Source of the DNA: Prorocentrum cordatum
Lineage: Eukaryota; Sar; Dinophyceae; Prorocentrales; Prorocentraceae
Reading direction: 5' to 3'
DNA: 27,500 nt
Assembly (NCBI GenBank): GCA_963575745.1
Contig: CAUYUJ010007402.1
Coordinates: 210,551 to 238,050, forward strand
Shown here: positions 27,104 to 27,500 of the stretch, in pieces
Numbering within the stretch: position 1 is the first letter of the stretch
Layout of the letters: each line of letters opens with the position of its first letter
Translations under genes and position numbers: made by a program
The notes under the pieces: model-generated
What the model saw: the letters and a program-made list of their open reading frames with translations, nothing else
The model's database searches: none
What the model was told of the DNA's origin: nothing

Positions 27104-27500
27104 GTAAGACGCCACTCCGCTGACCCCCCAGCAGCCCTCAAAAGTGACACCAATCTCACAGATCCCAGCCCGCCCCTCCCCCGCAGGGATGGCGAGGTCG
27201 AATGTGAATATGAGTATGACGTCACTCTGCTGGACCCCCCATTGGCCCTCGAAAGTGGTGACAGACTTACAGATCGCAGCCCCCCAGGGATGGCGTGATC
27301 CAATTTGAATCCAGGTAAGACGCCACTCCACCCGAAAATGGCGGCAGCTTCGCAGATCGCAGCCCCCGAAGGATGGCGAGGTCGCATCTGAATCTGGGTA
27401 AGACGTCACTCCGCTGGACCCCCCTCAGCAGCCCTCGAAAGTGGCGGCAGCTTCGCAGATCGCAGCCCCCCAGGGATGACGAGATCTAATTTGAATCTGG
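27104..27500. repeat. Tandem array of about 83-110-bp units, running off the window
   Basis: Four units begin at GTAAGAC/GTATGAC sites (27104, 27214, 27315, 27398). Each carries GACG(T/C)CACTC, a run of CCCCCC, CTCGAAAGTGG or equivalent, CAGATCGCAGCCCCC and GGGATGGCGAG, then TTTGAATC(T/C)GG or a close variant. Unit three lacks about 20 bp after the start. The repeated GTAAGA resembles a 5' splice site but no exon context is seen. Confidence 0.8.

Noticed and set aside
27330-27350. CCGCCATTTTCGGG on minus as another spliced-leader relic
   Set aside because: Only the GCCATTTT core matches, and the sequence is part of the tandem array unit.

Overview
The window looks like nuclear DNA of a dinoflagellate. 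It is GC-rich, with almost no intact genes, and it is packed with decayed Ty1/copia-like polyprotein segments of types I recognise from Symbiodinium- and Polarella-like genomes. A probable relic of the dinoflagellate spliced leader lies at 24582-24603. No rRNA, tRNA, CRISPR array or bacterial-style operon was seen. Nearly all recognisable coding sequence is on the minus strand, so the biology reads from right to left. All family names come from memory of conserved sequence, not from a search.

Layout, right to left. (1) 24604-27500 is flanking DNA with simple repeats, a roughly 100-bp tandem array at the right edge and one or two unexplained ORF fragments. (2) 24603-16690 is the 5' half of a host retroelement: spliced-leader relic, gag start near 24497, gag capsid (24.0-23.1 kb), a basic tail, a long degenerate linker, a possible Tpt1/KptA-like segment (19.9-19.7 kb), a RING-H2 finger (18.4 kb) and an aspartic protease (17.5-16.8 kb). 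(3) 16689-5434 is a second LTR retrotransposon in the same orientation, inserted into the first. It has direct terminal repeats of 552 and 499 bp, a 5-bp target duplication (TGGCG) and a gag reading frame that begins inside its LTR. The gag carries two cysteine clusters, a coiled coil, a capsid-type domain and a CCCH-like finger. About 5.6 kb where pol would be expected has no recognisable enzyme motif. (4) 5433-1 resumes the host element: a conserved ELCGG domain (4.1-3.8 kb), integrase (2.8-2.1 kb), post-integrase region, linker, and the start of reverse transcriptase, cut by the window edge. Integrase lies upstream of RT, which is the Ty1/copia order.

Removing the inserted element with one target-site copy leaves an open host frame in register across the empty site, which supports the nesting. 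Both elements are dead: they have frameshifts, in-frame stops (several of them TGA) and changed catalytic residues in integrase and RT.

The least explained signal is two families of miniature hairpin-forming motifs, each confined to one element. The host carries many copies of GCAGGTTGCCCCGC, whose sense strand is a 5-bp stem with a GCAA loop. The inserted element carries CGGCTTGGCCG-type motifs with a 3-nt loop. Neither exact core was found in the other element.
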